Positions 1 through 8,329 are shown, counted from the first letter of the stretch. The stretch: 34,440 bases of DNA from Trueperella sp. (GCA_022783305.1 JALEWQ010000004.1:1-34440), one strand, 5' to 3'. Notes: a model not told the origin generated them from the sequence alone. A program made the numbers and translations.

Positions 1-2003
1 TCGTCGCGTAGGCGCGCCGCCAGCTCGAACTGGAGTTGCTCGGCGGCAGCGTGCATCTGCTCGGTGAGGTCTTCGAGAAGCTGACGGATCTCGCGGCCGT
101 CCTGGGGTAGCCGATCGGCGACGGATGCCTCCTTGCGGTAGCCACCCTCGAGCAAGGTTTCGGTGTCCACGTCCTCGCGGGCAAGCATGTCTGTGACGTC
201 GGAGATCCTCTTCCGCAGCGGCGCCGGGTCAATACCGTGGGCGGTATTGTAGGCGATCTGCTTCTCACGACGGCGATTGGTTTCGTCGATCGCCTCGCGC
301 ATATTGGGAGTGATCGTGTCGGCGTACATGTGTACCTGGCCCGACACGTTTCGCGCCGCGCGCCCAATGGTTTGGATGAGCGACGTGGTGGACCGTAGGA
401 ACCCCTGCTTGTCGGCATCGAGAATCGCCACCAGCGACACTTCGGGCAGGTCAAGGCCCTCGCGAAGAAGGTTGATGCCCACAAGAACGTCGAACTTACC
501 TAGCCGTAGCTCGCGCAGAAGCTCAACGCGCCGCAGCGTATCAACATCCGAGTGGAGATATTCGACCTTGATGCCGCGCTCGGCCATGTAATCGGTGAGG
601 TCCTCGGCCATCTTCTTCGTCAGCGTGGTCACGAGCACCCGCTCGTCACGTTCGGTGCGGATGCGGACCTCTTCCAGAAGGTCGTCGATCTGGCCCTTGG
701 TGGGCTTGACGATGATCTCCGGGTCGACCAGGCCGGTAGGGCGGATGATCTGTTCGACCCAACCGTCCGACTTCTCCAGCTCATACTTGCCTGGGGTGGC
801 CGAAAGGTAGACGGTTTGCCCGATCCGTTCGAGAAACTCGTCCCATTTCAGCGGCCGATTATCCATCGCCGACGGCAGGCGGAAGCCGTAGTCAACAAGG
901 GTGCGCTTACGCGACATGTCCCCCTCATACATCGCGCCAATCTGCGGCACGGTCACGTGCGACTCGTCGATGACGAGCACGAAGTCCTCCGGGAAGTAGT
1001 CGAGCAACGTGTTCGGCGGCGTACCAGGCCCGCGCCCGTCGATGTGGCGCGAGTAGTTCTCGATACCGGCGCACGATCCGAGATTGCGCATCATCTCCAG
1101 GTCGAAGGTGGTGCGCATCTCAAGACGCTGGGCCTCAAGGAGCTTACCCTGCTCACGCAACTCCTCCAGCCGCTCGTCGAGTTCCTCCTTGATGGAGGCC
1201 ATGGCCCGTTCCATGCGCTCCGGGCCGGCCACATAGTGGGAGGCGGGAAAAATGTGGGCATGATCGGTCTCTCGGATAACGTGGCCAGTCAGCGGGTGAA
1301 GGAGGCAGATCGAGTCGATCTCGTCTCCAAAGAACTCGATGCGCACCGCAAGCTCCTCGTAGACGGGGATAATCTCCACCGTGTCTCCCCGCACGCGGAA
1401 CGTGCCGCGCGTGAATGCCATGTCGTTACGCGTGTACTGCATGGTGATGAACTGCTTGAGCAGCTGATCGCGATCCAACTGGTCACCCACCTTGAGCTGC
1501 ACCATCCGGTCCACGTATTCCTGGGGGGTGCCCAGGCCGTAGATGCAGGAGACGGAGGCGACCACCACCACATCGCGCCTCGTCAACAGCGAATTCGTGG
1601 CCGAGTGGCGCAGACGCTCCACCTCGTCATTGATGGAGGAATCCTTCTCGATGAAAGTATCCGACTGCGGCACATAGGCTTCGGGCTGGTAGTAGTCGTA
1701 GTAGGAGACGAAGTATTCGACCGCGTTGTTCGGCAACAGTTCGCGGAACTCCGCGGCCATCTGCGCCGCCAGCGTTTTGTTCGGTTCAAGGATGAGGGTG
1801 GGGCGCTGTATCTGCTCAATGAGCCAGGCCGTGGTGGCGGATTTACCGGTGCCAGTGGCTCCCAGCAGCACGATATCCGATTCACCGTTGTTGATGCGTT
1901 CGGCCAACTCCTTGATTGCCTGCGGCTGATCGCCCGAGGGCGTGTAGTCGGAGATGACTTCGAACGGGGCATCCTGGCGGATAATATCGGTGACGGGTCG
2001 CAT
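1..2003 (-). CDS. uvrB: UvrABC excision nuclease subunit B (3' end cut by window edge)
   Basis: Damage-verifying helicase-like subunit of bacterial nucleotide excision repair: UvrA loads it on DNA and it recruits UvrC. I read about 667 residues without a stop; the family is usually about 690-700, so only the last part of the C-terminal UVR motif is missing. Visible: the family-typical start MRPVTDI, Walker A GATGTGKS at 48-55, the tyrosine-rich beta-hairpin [12 protein letters not shown] at about 101-112 that inserts between DNA strands, a DEAD-like VIDESHVT motif, the helicase motif GRAARN, and the beginning of the UVR motif at the window edge. ATG 2003 is chosen by homology and because a TACCCT -10-like box ends 6 nt upstream. 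It lies 29 nt after the coaE stop, in the same direction. Identity is certain; only the truncated end is unseen. Confidence 0.97.
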   Translation of the reverse strand, partial: MRPVTDIIRQDAPFEVISDYTPSGDQPQAIKELAERINNGESDIVLLGATGTGKSATTAWLIEQIQRPTLILEPNKTLAAQMAAEFRELLPNNAVEYFVSYYDYYQPEAYVPQSDTFIEKDSSINDEVERLRHSATNSLLTRRDVVVVASVSCIYGLGTPQEYVDRMVQLKVGDQLDRDQLLKQFITMQYTRNDMAFTRGTFRVRGDTVEIIPVYEELAVRIEFFGDEIDSICLLHPLTGHVIRETDHAHIFPASHYVAGPERMERAMASIKEELDERLEELREQGKLLEAQRLEMRTTFDLEMMRNLGSCAGIENYSRHIDGRGPGTPPNTLLDYFPEDFVLVIDESHVTVPQIGAMYEGDMSRKRTLVDYGFRLPSAMDNRPLKWDEFLERIGQTVYLSATPGKYELEKSDGWVEQIIRPTGLVDPEIIVKPTKGQIDDLLEEVRIRTERDERVLVTTLTKKMAEDLTDYMAERGIKVEYLHSDVDTLRRVELLRELRLGKFDVLVGINLLREGLDLPEVSLVAILDADKQGFLRSTTSLIQTIGRAARNVSGQVHMYADTITPNMREAIDETNRRREKQIAYNTAHGIDPAPLRKRISDVTDMLAREDVDTETLLEGGYRKEASVADRLPQDGREIRQLLEDLTEQMHAAAEQLQFELAARLRD

Positions 2004-2009
2004 GCCCTC

Positions 2010-2015
2010 AGGGTA
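2010..2015 (-). promoter_or_regulatory. -10 box for leaderless uvrB transcript
   Basis: TACCCT on the minus strand, separated by 6 nt from the uvrB ATG. That spacing places the transcription start at or next to the start codon, as in leaderless actinobacterial mRNAs. No convincing -35 element is seen. It would give uvrB a promoter separate from coaE. Confidence 0.4.
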
Positions 2016-2032
2016 GCGCCTTCCTCCGACAA

Positions 2033-2884
2033 TTAGTATTGGCCGCGTGACACGTTCGCCCGCAGATCAAGAGCCGGGTTAGCCAAACGCCACGACGAGC
2101 CCTCCCAGACCCAACCGGCACGCGCCATCGCCTCGTCGGTACCTATGACGGCTAGACCCGCCTCGCCGCGCGGCCTAACCCCGTGGTAGCGCAATCTGGC
2201 CAGCTGCAGGCCGACGTCGTCGTTGACGGCGAGCGCCGGGTGGCACAGGCGCGTCGGAGTCCAGGATCCCGAGCGCAAGTTTTCGGCAAAAGGCAGGATC
2301 CAGCCCTCCCACGCCGCCCCAGCCGCCGACTGCAGGCTCGGCTCGTCGGCGTCGTTGACGATGGTGAGGTCGCTAATGAGCGAGCGTTCTTCATCAGTAG
2401 CCTGGGCGGCGATGCGTGCCCGCGCGTCGGCCTCAGACATAGCGCGATTCTCATGCAGGCGCTGGGCACGGATTTCGGGCGCCGCGGCGATGGAGACGTT
2501 GGCGATCATCTCAAACTCGCGACCATAGCCGGCCAGTAGCGGGACATCGTAGACGACGACGCCGTCGGGGTCTTCCCTCCTCACGGCCTCGATCTGCTCA
2601 TTGACACTCGTCCAAATGACCGGGTGAGTGATGTCATCGAGGGCCTTCCGCGAAGCCGCATCCTCAAAGACGATCGCCGCGAGAGCCTGCCGGTTGAGGA
2701 CGCCGTCATCGAAAACCTGCTCCCCCCACCGTTCTGCAATCTTTGCAAGCGCCGGGCTGCCCGGCTCGAGGATGGCGCGGGCCGTTCGATCGGCGTCGAC
2801 GACGTGTGCGCCAAGGCGAGCCCAGATGGCGGCCACGTGCGACTTTCCTGACCCGATGCCTCCGGTCAGCGCAAGCGTCAGCAT
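2033..2884 (-). CDS. coaE: Dephospho-CoA kinase with C-terminal extension
   Basis: Catalyses the last step of coenzyme A synthesis, ATP-dependent phosphorylation of the ribose 3'-OH of dephospho-CoA. Walker A GGIGSGKS lies at residues 8-15, followed by the DADRTAR nucleotide/acceptor segment, THPVIW and the [10 protein letters not shown] lid region. The kinase domain ends near residue 200, the usual family length, but the protein continues to 283. Some actinobacterial CoaE proteins carry a C-terminal GrpB-like domain; this tail of about 80 residues is shorter and I do not recognise GrpB motifs in it. It is rich in Trp, Arg and Leu and may be a lineage-specific module. The ATG overlaps the end of the upstream peptidase gene by 7 nt, so the two are probably translationally coupled. 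Confidence 0.93.
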   Translation of the reverse strand: MLTLALTGGIGSGKSHVAAIWARLGAHVVDADRTARAILEPGSPALAKIAERWGEQVFDDGVLNRQALAAIVFEDAASRKALDDITHPVIWTSVNEQIEAVRREDPDGVVVYDVPLLAGYGREFEMIANVSIAAAPEIRAQRLHENRAMSEADARARIAAQATDEERSLISDLTIVNDADEPSLQSAAGAAWEGWILPFAENLRSGSWTPTRLCHPALAVNDDVGLQLARLRYHGVRPRGEAGLAVIGTDEAMARAGWVWEGSSWRLANPALDLRANVSRGQY

Positions 2885-3435
2885 CTGTGCTCAATCAACT
2901 CGGACAACAAGAATTCAACAAGCACAGCGCCGTCATCAACGGAAAACACCTCCGCAGGAGGCAAATGAAGGAACCCCGCAGCCCGAGAGGTCTGGATTCC
3001 AGTGAACATCACCGTGTTGCACACGTACAGCCCCGCGCTGTACGACTCCTTCAGGCAATAGCCAGCGGCAGTGGCTCGTTCGATCAGGCGCCGTAGCGGC
3101 AACGTAGTCTCGAGGGCAAGCGGTGCCGTTTCGTCGATGCTCTCCCCTCTCGCCGTGTATCCGGCATTGTCGGGCGCCGCGGCATCTTGCCGGTTCATCG
3201 CAAAGCGCTCCAACGTGGGCATATCCCGATCAGCGGCAAGCCCGAGAGCGAGATGAACATCGAAAGACCCAAGCTCGCCTACCCGTGCGCGTGCCGCATG
3301 GTATTCGACGGGCAATATCTCCACCGTAAGCGGCACCGAATGGGACCACTGCTCCCCGACAAGGCGAGCAACATGCTCAGTCGGATTGTACGAATTGGGC
3401 CCGAAAGGACCGAAGGCGGTTAAGAGGATCGACAT
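2878..3435 (-). CDS. pcp: Pyroglutamyl-peptidase I-like cysteine peptidase (family C15)
   Basis: Members of this family remove N-terminal pyroglutamate from peptides in the cytoplasm. The 185 residues, slightly shorter than the usual 200-215, open with LLTAFGPFG, the typical N-terminal substrate loop. ERFAMNRQDAAAPDN matches the glutamate-containing block, SAGLYVCNTVMF carries the nucleophilic Cys, and AGFLHLP supplies the His. The Cys-His pair therefore appears intact; the Gly-rich segment before the Glu block is weakly conserved, so substrate preference could differ. A TAGACT box 6 nt before the ATG suggests a leaderless message. The stop overlaps coaE by 7 nt, making a two-gene unit. It sits immediately downstream of the lower-GC ABC island. 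Confidence 0.82.
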   Translation of the reverse strand: MSILLTAFGPFGPNSYNPTEHVARLVGEQWSHSVPLTVEILPVEYHAARARVGELGSFDVHLALGLAADRDMPTLERFAMNRQDAAAPDNAGYTARGESIDETAPLALETTLPLRRLIERATAAGYCLKESYSAGLYVCNTVMFTGIQTSRAAGFLHLPPAEVFSVDDGAVLVEFLLSELIEHRC

Positions 3436-3441
3436 ACAATC

Positions 3442-3447
3442 AGTCTA
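3442..3447 (-). promoter_or_regulatory. -10 box for leaderless pcp transcript
   Basis: TAGACT on the minus strand ends 6 nt before the pcp ATG. No Shine-Dalgarno sequence is present in the gap. Same arrangement as at uvrB and polA. Confidence 0.4.
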
Positions 3448-3478
3448 GCGAATACGCCCCCGAACACCATGCTCTCCG

Positions 3479-4123
3479 CTATATTTCTTGGCGTACCAGC
3501 TTGATTATTCGGTCGGCTCTTTGCGCGATGGCAGGATCATGCGTGACGAGCATGAGACAGCATTGACGCCGTCGTACCTGGGTAAGTAACAGATCCATGG
3601 CCTCGTCACGCAAGTCTGCATCGAGTGCTCCGGTGGGCTCATCTGCAAGGATCACCGCAGGATTATTGATGAGAGCCCGAGCCAGAGCTGTTCGTTGCCG
3701 TTCTCCACCAGATAGTTGTTCAGCCATACGTGTTTTTTCCACGTCTAGCTCACGCAAGAGTTGTGCGGCTTCATCTTGCACGGTTGGATCGTGCTTGTCC
3801 CAGAGTAAGCGCGGCAGCATCACATTGTCCAAGGCACTATAACCGCTGAGGAGTTCACCGTTTTGGAATACGGTACCTATCGTCGTCGATCTCAGCCGTG
3901 CGAGTTGGTCGAATTTGAGCTGGTGAACGTCAATTCCATTAATGACAACAATGCCACCAAGCGGACGGTTCATTCCAAGAATGGTCGTCAACAGGGTCGT
4001 CTTACCGACGCCAGAACGACCCATGATAGCGACGGTTTCGCCAGGGTTGAGCTCAAGGTCGAGCGGAGCAAACAACGGACCGGTGTAGCCACATGTGAGG
4101 TTGTGACATTGAAGGATGTTCAT
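3479..4123 (-). CDS. ABC transporter ATP-binding protein, peptide-export/MacB-LolD type
   Basis: Nucleotide-binding subunit that powers the permease encoded just upstream. All ABC motifs are present in 214 residues: Walker A GRSGVGKT 35-42, Q-loop Gln87, signature LSGGERQ 137-143, Walker B VILADE 157-162 with the DEPTGALD D-loop, and H-loop His195. The Q-loop block VFQNGELLSGYSALDNV and the overall size match the MacB/LolD/FtsE branch. The same branch includes the ATPases found beside lactococcin-972-type bacteriocins; whether this one belongs to that subgroup is inference from its neighbours. The ATG lies 1 nt after the permease stop, so the two are co-translated. Base composition is clearly lower in GC than the flanking housekeeping genes. 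Confidence 0.93.
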   Translation of the reverse strand: MNILQCHNLTCGYTGPLFAPLDLELNPGETVAIMGRSGVGKTTLLTTILGMNRPLGGIVVINGIDVHQLKFDQLARLRSTTIGTVFQNGELLSGYSALDNVMLPRLLWDKHDPTVQDEAAQLLRELDVEKTRMAEQLSGGERQRTALARALINNPAVILADEPTGALDADLRDEAMDLLLTQVRRRQCCLMLVTHDPAIAQRADRIIKLVRQEI

Positions 4124-4124
4124 T

Positions 4125-6179
4125 TTACCTCTTTCCGGGCAGCCAGCTAGACGCTTCGTTTCTCACCAGCACATACATCAGAATTCCTTGGGTGAGAGTA
4201 AACATGAGATAGATGGCTCCTACGCTGATGATGAATGTAGACGGGAAAAACCCGCCGATGGGGAACAAGAACTGGTGAGCAAGGAAGATACCGACACTCA
4301 AGGAGAGGATTCCCGTGACGATATTGACCAGCGTAAGACGCATACTGATCGTTCGCGCAATCATATCCGCCTTGCCTGTTATAGATGCGATCGAAGCAAA
4401 TTCTTTGGCATGATGGCCAGCCTCTCGCATGAACTGCATCCACACTGACACCATCGCATAGATGAAAGATAGCGTGGTCAACAAAGTCAACCACGATGCC
4501 TGTTGACGATATATCTGCGCTATCGCACGCCCATTTTCCCCATCGATGATAGACAAGGCCACGATCGCCGTATCGAACGTGATCTTTTGGATATGCGACA
4601 GCAAGTCCGAATTTTGGTCAGAAATCGTATAGATCCATGCCCAACGCGACTCTAACGATATCTCGTCAACCTCACCACCATATTCTGGACCTAGTCCATA
4701 GTGAATAAACTGCGACAAAAACGCCGGGTCCACCTGGCCGGCGCTGACCTGTGCAACACCTTGACCATAGGCGGCAACATAAACAGCAGCCGTAGGATCA
4801 GAGGAACGAACTCTGTCTGCTGCGCCTTTCAGACACGCCGTATAGTCCCCATCGCAATTAAGCGACGTCTTCACAATCTGGATACCGTCCGGAGGGCGTG
4901 GAGGGGGAACTTGGGCTCCAGCGATGGTTGCGAAGACGGCTACGAGAATCACCCCGACCGATACAAAACTTCCAGCGAAAGTGCCTGTTCGAGATGCGTC
5001 ATAAGGATGGTGAATCACCCAACGGAAGAACACACCAGCCCGGAGGTCTTTACCCATGATCCTGATAGCAACACGAGTCATTACCGTACACAGCACCGCA
5101 AGAGTTGAATGCAGCCCCATGAGCACGAAGAAAACCGAGGCCAGCATCAAAAACGCCATAAGATTACTAGGGATCTTCACGTACCACAACCTCATGATAG
5201 CGGCAATAACAATCCCCAGGCCGAATAGCGCAAGCCCACTTCCGGTGCCAACCAACCGTCGTCTGTGTGAATGAGGCCGCGCCCACTGTAAACGCGGCCA
5301 GGTCAAGTAGGCAAACGCCAAGCCCGCACCTAAGGCGAAGTATCCGATGAGTAGTGCAAGCTTGTCAGTATAAAGATGGGTGTGCAGACGAAAACCAGTC
5401 AGCGGCACACTCACGCATCCAGCTATCAACACCACAATAAGCAACGCAGCAAGACTCACGCCCAACAAAAAGGGCTTGTAAAGATAGTTAACCGAATGGC
5501 GTATCAGCTCACGACGCGGAGCACCTATAGATTCAAGCACAAAACGCTCACCGGCGAGTGATTCGTCCACCGCTGCTCGTGTAGTACGAAGATTTTGAAT
5601 AAGCGGAAAAGCGAAAACAAGCAGAGCAATCGGCAACAAATACTGCGACCACAACTCGTAGGTAATATCCCCGAAGAGCGCGCCCGTACGACCGTCATTG
5701 GCAAATCCAGAAGCGAAGTAGACCCCCTCACCTTTTCTTGCCATGTCAAGAAACGCTTGACCGTTACTGGGTCGGTAGTAAACGACAAGTTCGTCTTCAA
5801 GGATTACTGATTCATCGATAACAGCCTGAACTGGGCCAAACTGTCTTTCTAAAATATGCGAATACTGTACTGCAGCCTTCGACACCGCGATATGACCCGG
5901 CTCCAGCGAATCGGATAACCCTACCGGAACCACAAAGCCACCACCGACGGGTTCGAGTTCTAACACTCCCACCAAGTGTGAATCGATAAAGAGATTGTCC
6001 ACCCGGTATGCGAAACTCGCGTCCTCTTCATCAACAACGTATTCAGGAGAACGCGAGTTCGCTATCGAATGCCTCGCATCAAGCTCAATAGGAATCGCTG
6101 CCAGGGCAAATAAACACATCATAAGAAAAAATGAGGTAAGCCCTACAATGATTCGCTTAACAAAAAGCTGATGCACCAT
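4125..6179 (-). CDS. ABC transporter permease, FtsX/MacB-like, bacteriocin-associated type
   Basis: Large integral membrane protein of about 684 residues. Hydropathy by eye gives ten membrane segments, near residues 11-31, 183-200, 238-262, 275-295, 315-335, 343-365, 403-424, 565-587, 617-638 and 650-674. Two large extracytoplasmic domains, at about 32-180 and 425-564, split the protein into two FtsX-like modules. ESIGAPRRELIRHSV after the second helix is the FtsX-type cytoplasmic coupling segment; FASIASITGKADMIARTISMR is its counterpart in the second module. The second ectodomain has a Cys pair (residues 444 and 451). ATG 6179 is chosen over GTG 6185 because GAGGG lies 5 nt before it. It begins 15 nt after the stop of a small secreted-peptide gene, an arrangement known for bacteriocin-associated transporters. 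Export of, or self-protection from, that peptide is inference. Confidence 0.8.
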   Translation of the reverse strand: MVHQLFVKRIIVGLTSFFLMMCLFALAAIPIELDARHSIANSRSPEYVVDEEDASFAYRVDNLFIDSHLVGVLELEPVGGGFVVPVGLSDSLEPGHIAVSKAAVQYSHILERQFGPVQAVIDESVILEDELVVYYRPSNGQAFLDMARKGEGVYFASGFANDGRTGALFGDITYELWSQYLLPIALLVFAFPLIQNLRTTRAAVDESLAGERFVLESIGAPRRELIRHSVNYLYKPFLLGVSLAALLIVVLIAGCVSVPLTGFRLHTHLYTDKLALLIGYFALGAGLAFAYLTWPRLQWARPHSHRRRLVGTGSGLALFGLGIVIAAIMRLWYVKIPSNLMAFLMLASVFFVLMGLHSTLAVLCTVMTRVAIRIMGKDLRAGVFFRWVIHHPYDASRTGTFAGSFVSVGVILVAVFATIAGAQVPPPRPPDGIQIVKTSLNCDGDYTACLKGAADRVRSSDPTAAVYVAAYGQGVAQVSAGQVDPAFLSQFIHYGLGPEYGGEVDEISLESRWAWIYTISDQNSDLLSHIQKITFDTAIVALSIIDGENGRAIAQIYRQQASWLTLLTTLSFIYAMVSVWMQFMREAGHHAKEFASIASITGKADMIARTISMRLTLVNIVTGILSLSVGIFLAHQFLFPIGGFFPSTFIISVGAIYLMFTLTQGILMYVLVRNEASSWLPGKR

Positions 6180-6194
6180 CTGCACCCTCGAATA

Positions 6195-6528
6195 CTAGTA
6201 GATCCAGGAGCCGCAGCTCATCGATAGGGGAAACGGGCGAGAGATGCACGGCTGGATCGCAGTAATCGTACTGGGAGCATACTTACTCACTGTTGTGCCA
6301 TAACCATGCTTATTTGCCAAACCTGCTTGCTTCGTCCCCCCATCGTACTTGTAATTTACAGCAGGAAACCTTCCATCTCCATAAGCGTCCTTAATTGAGA
6401 TGAACGAACCTGAGGTATAGGTATGTTGACCATATTCCGATCCTGAGTAACTAAGCGCGGATGCGGTGGATGCACCCCCCCATCAACACGCCGATCGTAG
6501 CCAAACCTGCAACTAGTGATCGTTTCAT
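6195..6528 (-). pseudogene. Small secreted peptide (bacteriocin-like candidate), frameshifted at a G7 run
   Basis: Too short and too broken for routine gene calling. From ATG 6528, after an AAGGA Shine-Dalgarno 9 nt upstream, the reading is a signal peptide starting MKRSLVAGLATIGVLMGG. It then meets seven G and stops at 6451 after 25 codons. Removing one G gives a continuous 110-residue protein ending at the TAG at 6195. Residues 1-24 form an ideal signal peptide ending STASA. The mature part of about 86 residues is rich in Tyr and Gly, includes KDAYGDGRFPAVNY and NKHGYGTTVSKY, and has two Cys eleven residues apart before a CGSWIY end. The frame after the run has no start of its own. Position and size suit a transporter-linked bacteriocin or toxin precursor, but I cannot match it to the lactococcin 972 consensus. 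It could be phase-variable, decayed, or a sequencing error. Confidence 0.6.
6475..6481 (-). repeat. Homopolymer run (G7 on coding strand) at signal-peptide/mature junction
   Basis: Seven C on the plus strand. Six would keep the secreted-peptide gene in frame; seven puts a stop at 6451-6453. Runs like this are prone to slipped-strand errors, both in cells and in sequencing. Confidence 0.85.
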
Positions 6529-6570
6529 ATCGCTTGATCCTTCCCCATTGAAGACTCATGACAATTTCAT

Positions 6571-6587
6571 GCGTGGAACTCCCACGC
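6571..6587. promoter_or_regulatory. Palindrome at predicted transcription start of peptide/ABC operon
   Basis: Arms gcgtgg and ccacgc are perfect inverted repeats around a 5-nt centre. They start about 8 nt downstream of the TAATAT box, so the palindrome covers the expected +1. It could be an operator or a 5' hairpin of the transcript. Confidence 0.45.
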
Positions 6588-6594
6588 AATACAT

Positions 6595-6623
6595 ATATTA
6601 CATGGCTCACTTTTCGCTGACAA
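6595..6623 (-). promoter_or_regulatory. Sigma-A-type promoter of the peptide/ABC operon
   Basis: TTGTCA (6623-6618) and TAATAT (6600-6595) are separated by exactly 17 nt on the minus strand. This is close to the sigma-70-class consensus and the best promoter match I found in the window. The start would fall near 6588, leaving a leader of about 60 nt with an AAGGA Shine-Dalgarno before ATG 6528. Confidence 0.7.
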
Positions 6624-6688
6624 CTAAACTGTGTACCGAGCGCTTGGATGACAATATGAGAAAGCCATGGCGAAATGCTCGGAAACCA

Positions 6689-6709
6689 TGACCAGCAACA
6701 TATTGGTCA
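6689..6709. repeat. Inverted repeat upstream of the peptide/ABC promoter
   Basis: Arms tgacca and tggtca flank a 9-nt spacer, about 66 nt upstream of the -35 box. The rest of 6624-6729 shows no gene. A regulator-binding site is possible, but short arms like these also occur by chance. Confidence 0.25.
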
Positions 6710-6729
6710 GCCACCCTTAGAGAAACAGT

Positions 6730-6763
6730 GCGCCCCGCCAATCTCATGGGATTGGCGGGGCGC
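6730..6763 (-). terminator. Strong hairpin terminator after rpsA
   Basis: Perfect 14-bp inverted repeat, gcgccccgccaatc and its complement, around a 6-nt loop, 38 nt beyond the rpsA stop. On the minus strand it is followed by a partly U-rich tract (TGTTTCTC). It separates rpsA from the lower-GC peptide/ABC operon. Confidence 0.8.
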
Positions 6764-6801
6764 GTGTAAATTTGAGCGGGCTATCTACCCTGCGTCAAGT
6801 C

Positions 6802-8265
6802 TTAGTTGCCCGTCAGCTTCTCGCGCAGAGCGGCGAGAGCCTCGTCGGACGCGAGCGTTCCGGCGCCGTCGTTACCGGAAGAGAACGACGTCGGCGCCTC
6901 GGCCGCGGAGGAAGCGTCGCCGCCGGCAGCGGCCTCGGCATCAGCCTCCATGTGGGCCAGGACCTGCTTCTTGTGAGCGATCCAGCGCTCCTCGGCCTTA
7001 GCGTACTCAGCCTCCCAGGCAGCCTGGTTCTCCTCGTAGCCCTCAAGCCACTCGTTCGCCTCCGGGTCGAAGCCCTCGGGGTACTTGTAGTTGCCATCCT
7101 CGTCGTACTCGGCGGTCATGCCGTACAGCGACGGGTCGAAGTCCTCCGAGTGCGGATCGACGCCCTCATTGGCCTGCTTGAGCGACAGGGAGATGCGGCG
7201 ACGCTCGAGGTCGATATCGATGACTTTGACGAAGACCTCGTCGCCGACCTTGGCCACCTGATCGGGCAGGTCGATGTGGCGCTGAGCCAGCTCGGAGATG
7301 TGAACCAGGCCTTCGATTCCGTCCTCGACGCGGACGAACGCACCAAACGGAACCAGCTTGGTCACGCGGCCCGGCACAACCTGACCGATGTGGTGGGTGC
7401 GGGCGAAGGTCTGCCACGGATCTTCCTGGGTAGCCTTGAGCGACAGCGAGACGCGCTCGCGATCCATGTCCACATCCAGCACCTCGACGGTGACGGGCAT
7501 GCCAACCTCGACAACCTCGGACGGGTGGTCGATGTGCTTCCAAGACAGCTCGGAGACGTGCACGAGGCCGTCCACGCCGCCCAAGTCGACGAAGGCGCCG
7601 AAGTTGACGATCGAGGAGACGACGCCCTCACGGACCTGGCCCTTCTGCAGGGTATCGAGGAAGTGAGCGCGGATCTCCGACTGGCTCTGCTCGAGCCAGG
7701 AGCGGCGGGAAAGAACGACGTTGTTACGGTTCTTATCCAGCTCGATGATCTTGGCCTGCAGCTCACGGCCGATGTAGGGCTGCAGGTCGCGCACGCGGCG
7801 CATCTCGACCAGGGAAGCCGGGAGGAAGCCGCGCAGGCCGATGTCGAGGATAAGGCCGCCCTTGACGACTTCAATGACCGTACCGGTCACGACGCCGTCC
7901 GCTTCCTTGATCTCCTCGATCTTGTCCCACGCCCGCTCGTACTGCGCACGCTTCTTCGACAGGAGAAGCCGACCCTCCTTGTCCTCCTTCTGGAGAACGA
8001 GGGCCTCGATCTGGTCACCAACTTCGACAACATCATCGGGATCGATGTCGTGCTTGATGGAAAGTTCCTTGGAGGGGATAACACCCTCGGTCTTGTAGCC
8101 GATGTCGAGCAGCACCTCGTCGCGGTCGACCTTGACTACGGTTCCTTCAACGATGTCGCCGTCGTTAAAGTACTTGATGGTTTCGTCGACAGCGGCAATG
8201 AGATCTTCTTCAGTGCCGATGTCGTTGATCGCGACCTCAGTGGAGGTCTGGTTGTTAGTTGTCAT
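6802..8265 (-). CDS. rpsA: 30S ribosomal protein S1
   Basis: RNA-binding protein of the small ribosomal subunit that helps mRNA docking. The 487 residues contain four S1 (OB-fold) repeats at about 33-103, 119-190, 208-283 and 293-365. They carry typical blocks such as GTVVKVDRDEVLLDIGYKTEG, VNFGAFVDLGGVDGLVHVSE and VPFGAFVRVEDGIEGLVHISE. This four-domain form is normal for actinobacteria, in contrast to six domains in enterobacteria. After the last repeat comes an acidic, alanine-rich tail that is likely disordered. ATG 8265 has GGAG 11 nt upstream. The gene lies downstream of polA with its own probable promoter and ends before a strong terminator. Confidence 0.97.
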   Translation of the reverse strand: MTTNNQTSTEVAINDIGTEEDLIAAVDETIKYFNDGDIVEGTVVKVDRDEVLLDIGYKTEGVIPSKELSIKHDIDPDDVVEVGDQIEALVLQKEDKEGRLLLSKKRAQYERAWDKIEEIKEADGVVTGTVIEVVKGGLILDIGLRGFLPASLVEMRRVRDLQPYIGRELQAKIIELDKNRNNVVLSRRSWLEQSQSEIRAHFLDTLQKGQVREGVVSSIVNFGAFVDLGGVDGLVHVSELSWKHIDHPSEVVEVGMPVTVEVLDVDMDRERVSLSLKATQEDPWQTFARTHHIGQVVPGRVTKLVPFGAFVRVEDGIEGLVHISELAQRHIDLPDQVAKVGDEVFVKVIDIDLERRRISLSLKQANEGVDPHSEDFDPSLYGMTAEYDEDGNYKYPEGFDPEANEWLEGYEENQAAWEAEYAKAEERWIAHKKQVLAHMEADAEAAAGGDASSAAEAPTSFSSGNDGAGTLASDEALAALREKLTGN

Positions 8266-8304
8266 AGAGTTGGTGACTCCGAAATAATTCTACTGTTACG
8301 GACA

Positions 8305-8322
8305 TGGTGCCGGATGGCACCA
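8305..8322. repeat. Hairpin between polA and rpsA
   Basis: Seven-bp inverted repeat (tggtgcc / ggcacca) with a 4-nt loop, in the 132-nt gap between the polA stop and the rpsA start. No T-run follows on the minus strand, so a leader hairpin of rpsA is as likely as a polA terminator. Confidence 0.35.
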
Positions 8323-8329
8323 CCTGCCA

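Noticed and set aside
552-2036. Long plus-strand open frame of 494 codons
   Set aside because: It is the antisense shadow of uvrB, whose motifs are unmistakable on the minus strand; the high-GC codon pattern keeps the opposite frame open.
6195-6528. Firm assignment of the small peptide as lactococcin 972
   Set aside because: The gene context fits, but the mature sequence has two Cys and a CGSWIY end that I cannot align to the lactococcin 972 pattern, so no family name or symbol is given.
6356-6610. Minus-strand 84-codon frame MSHVIYVLRGS...
   Set aside because: It runs through the promoter palindrome and reads the secreted-peptide DNA in the wrong frame; it lacks a signal peptide and a Shine-Dalgarno.
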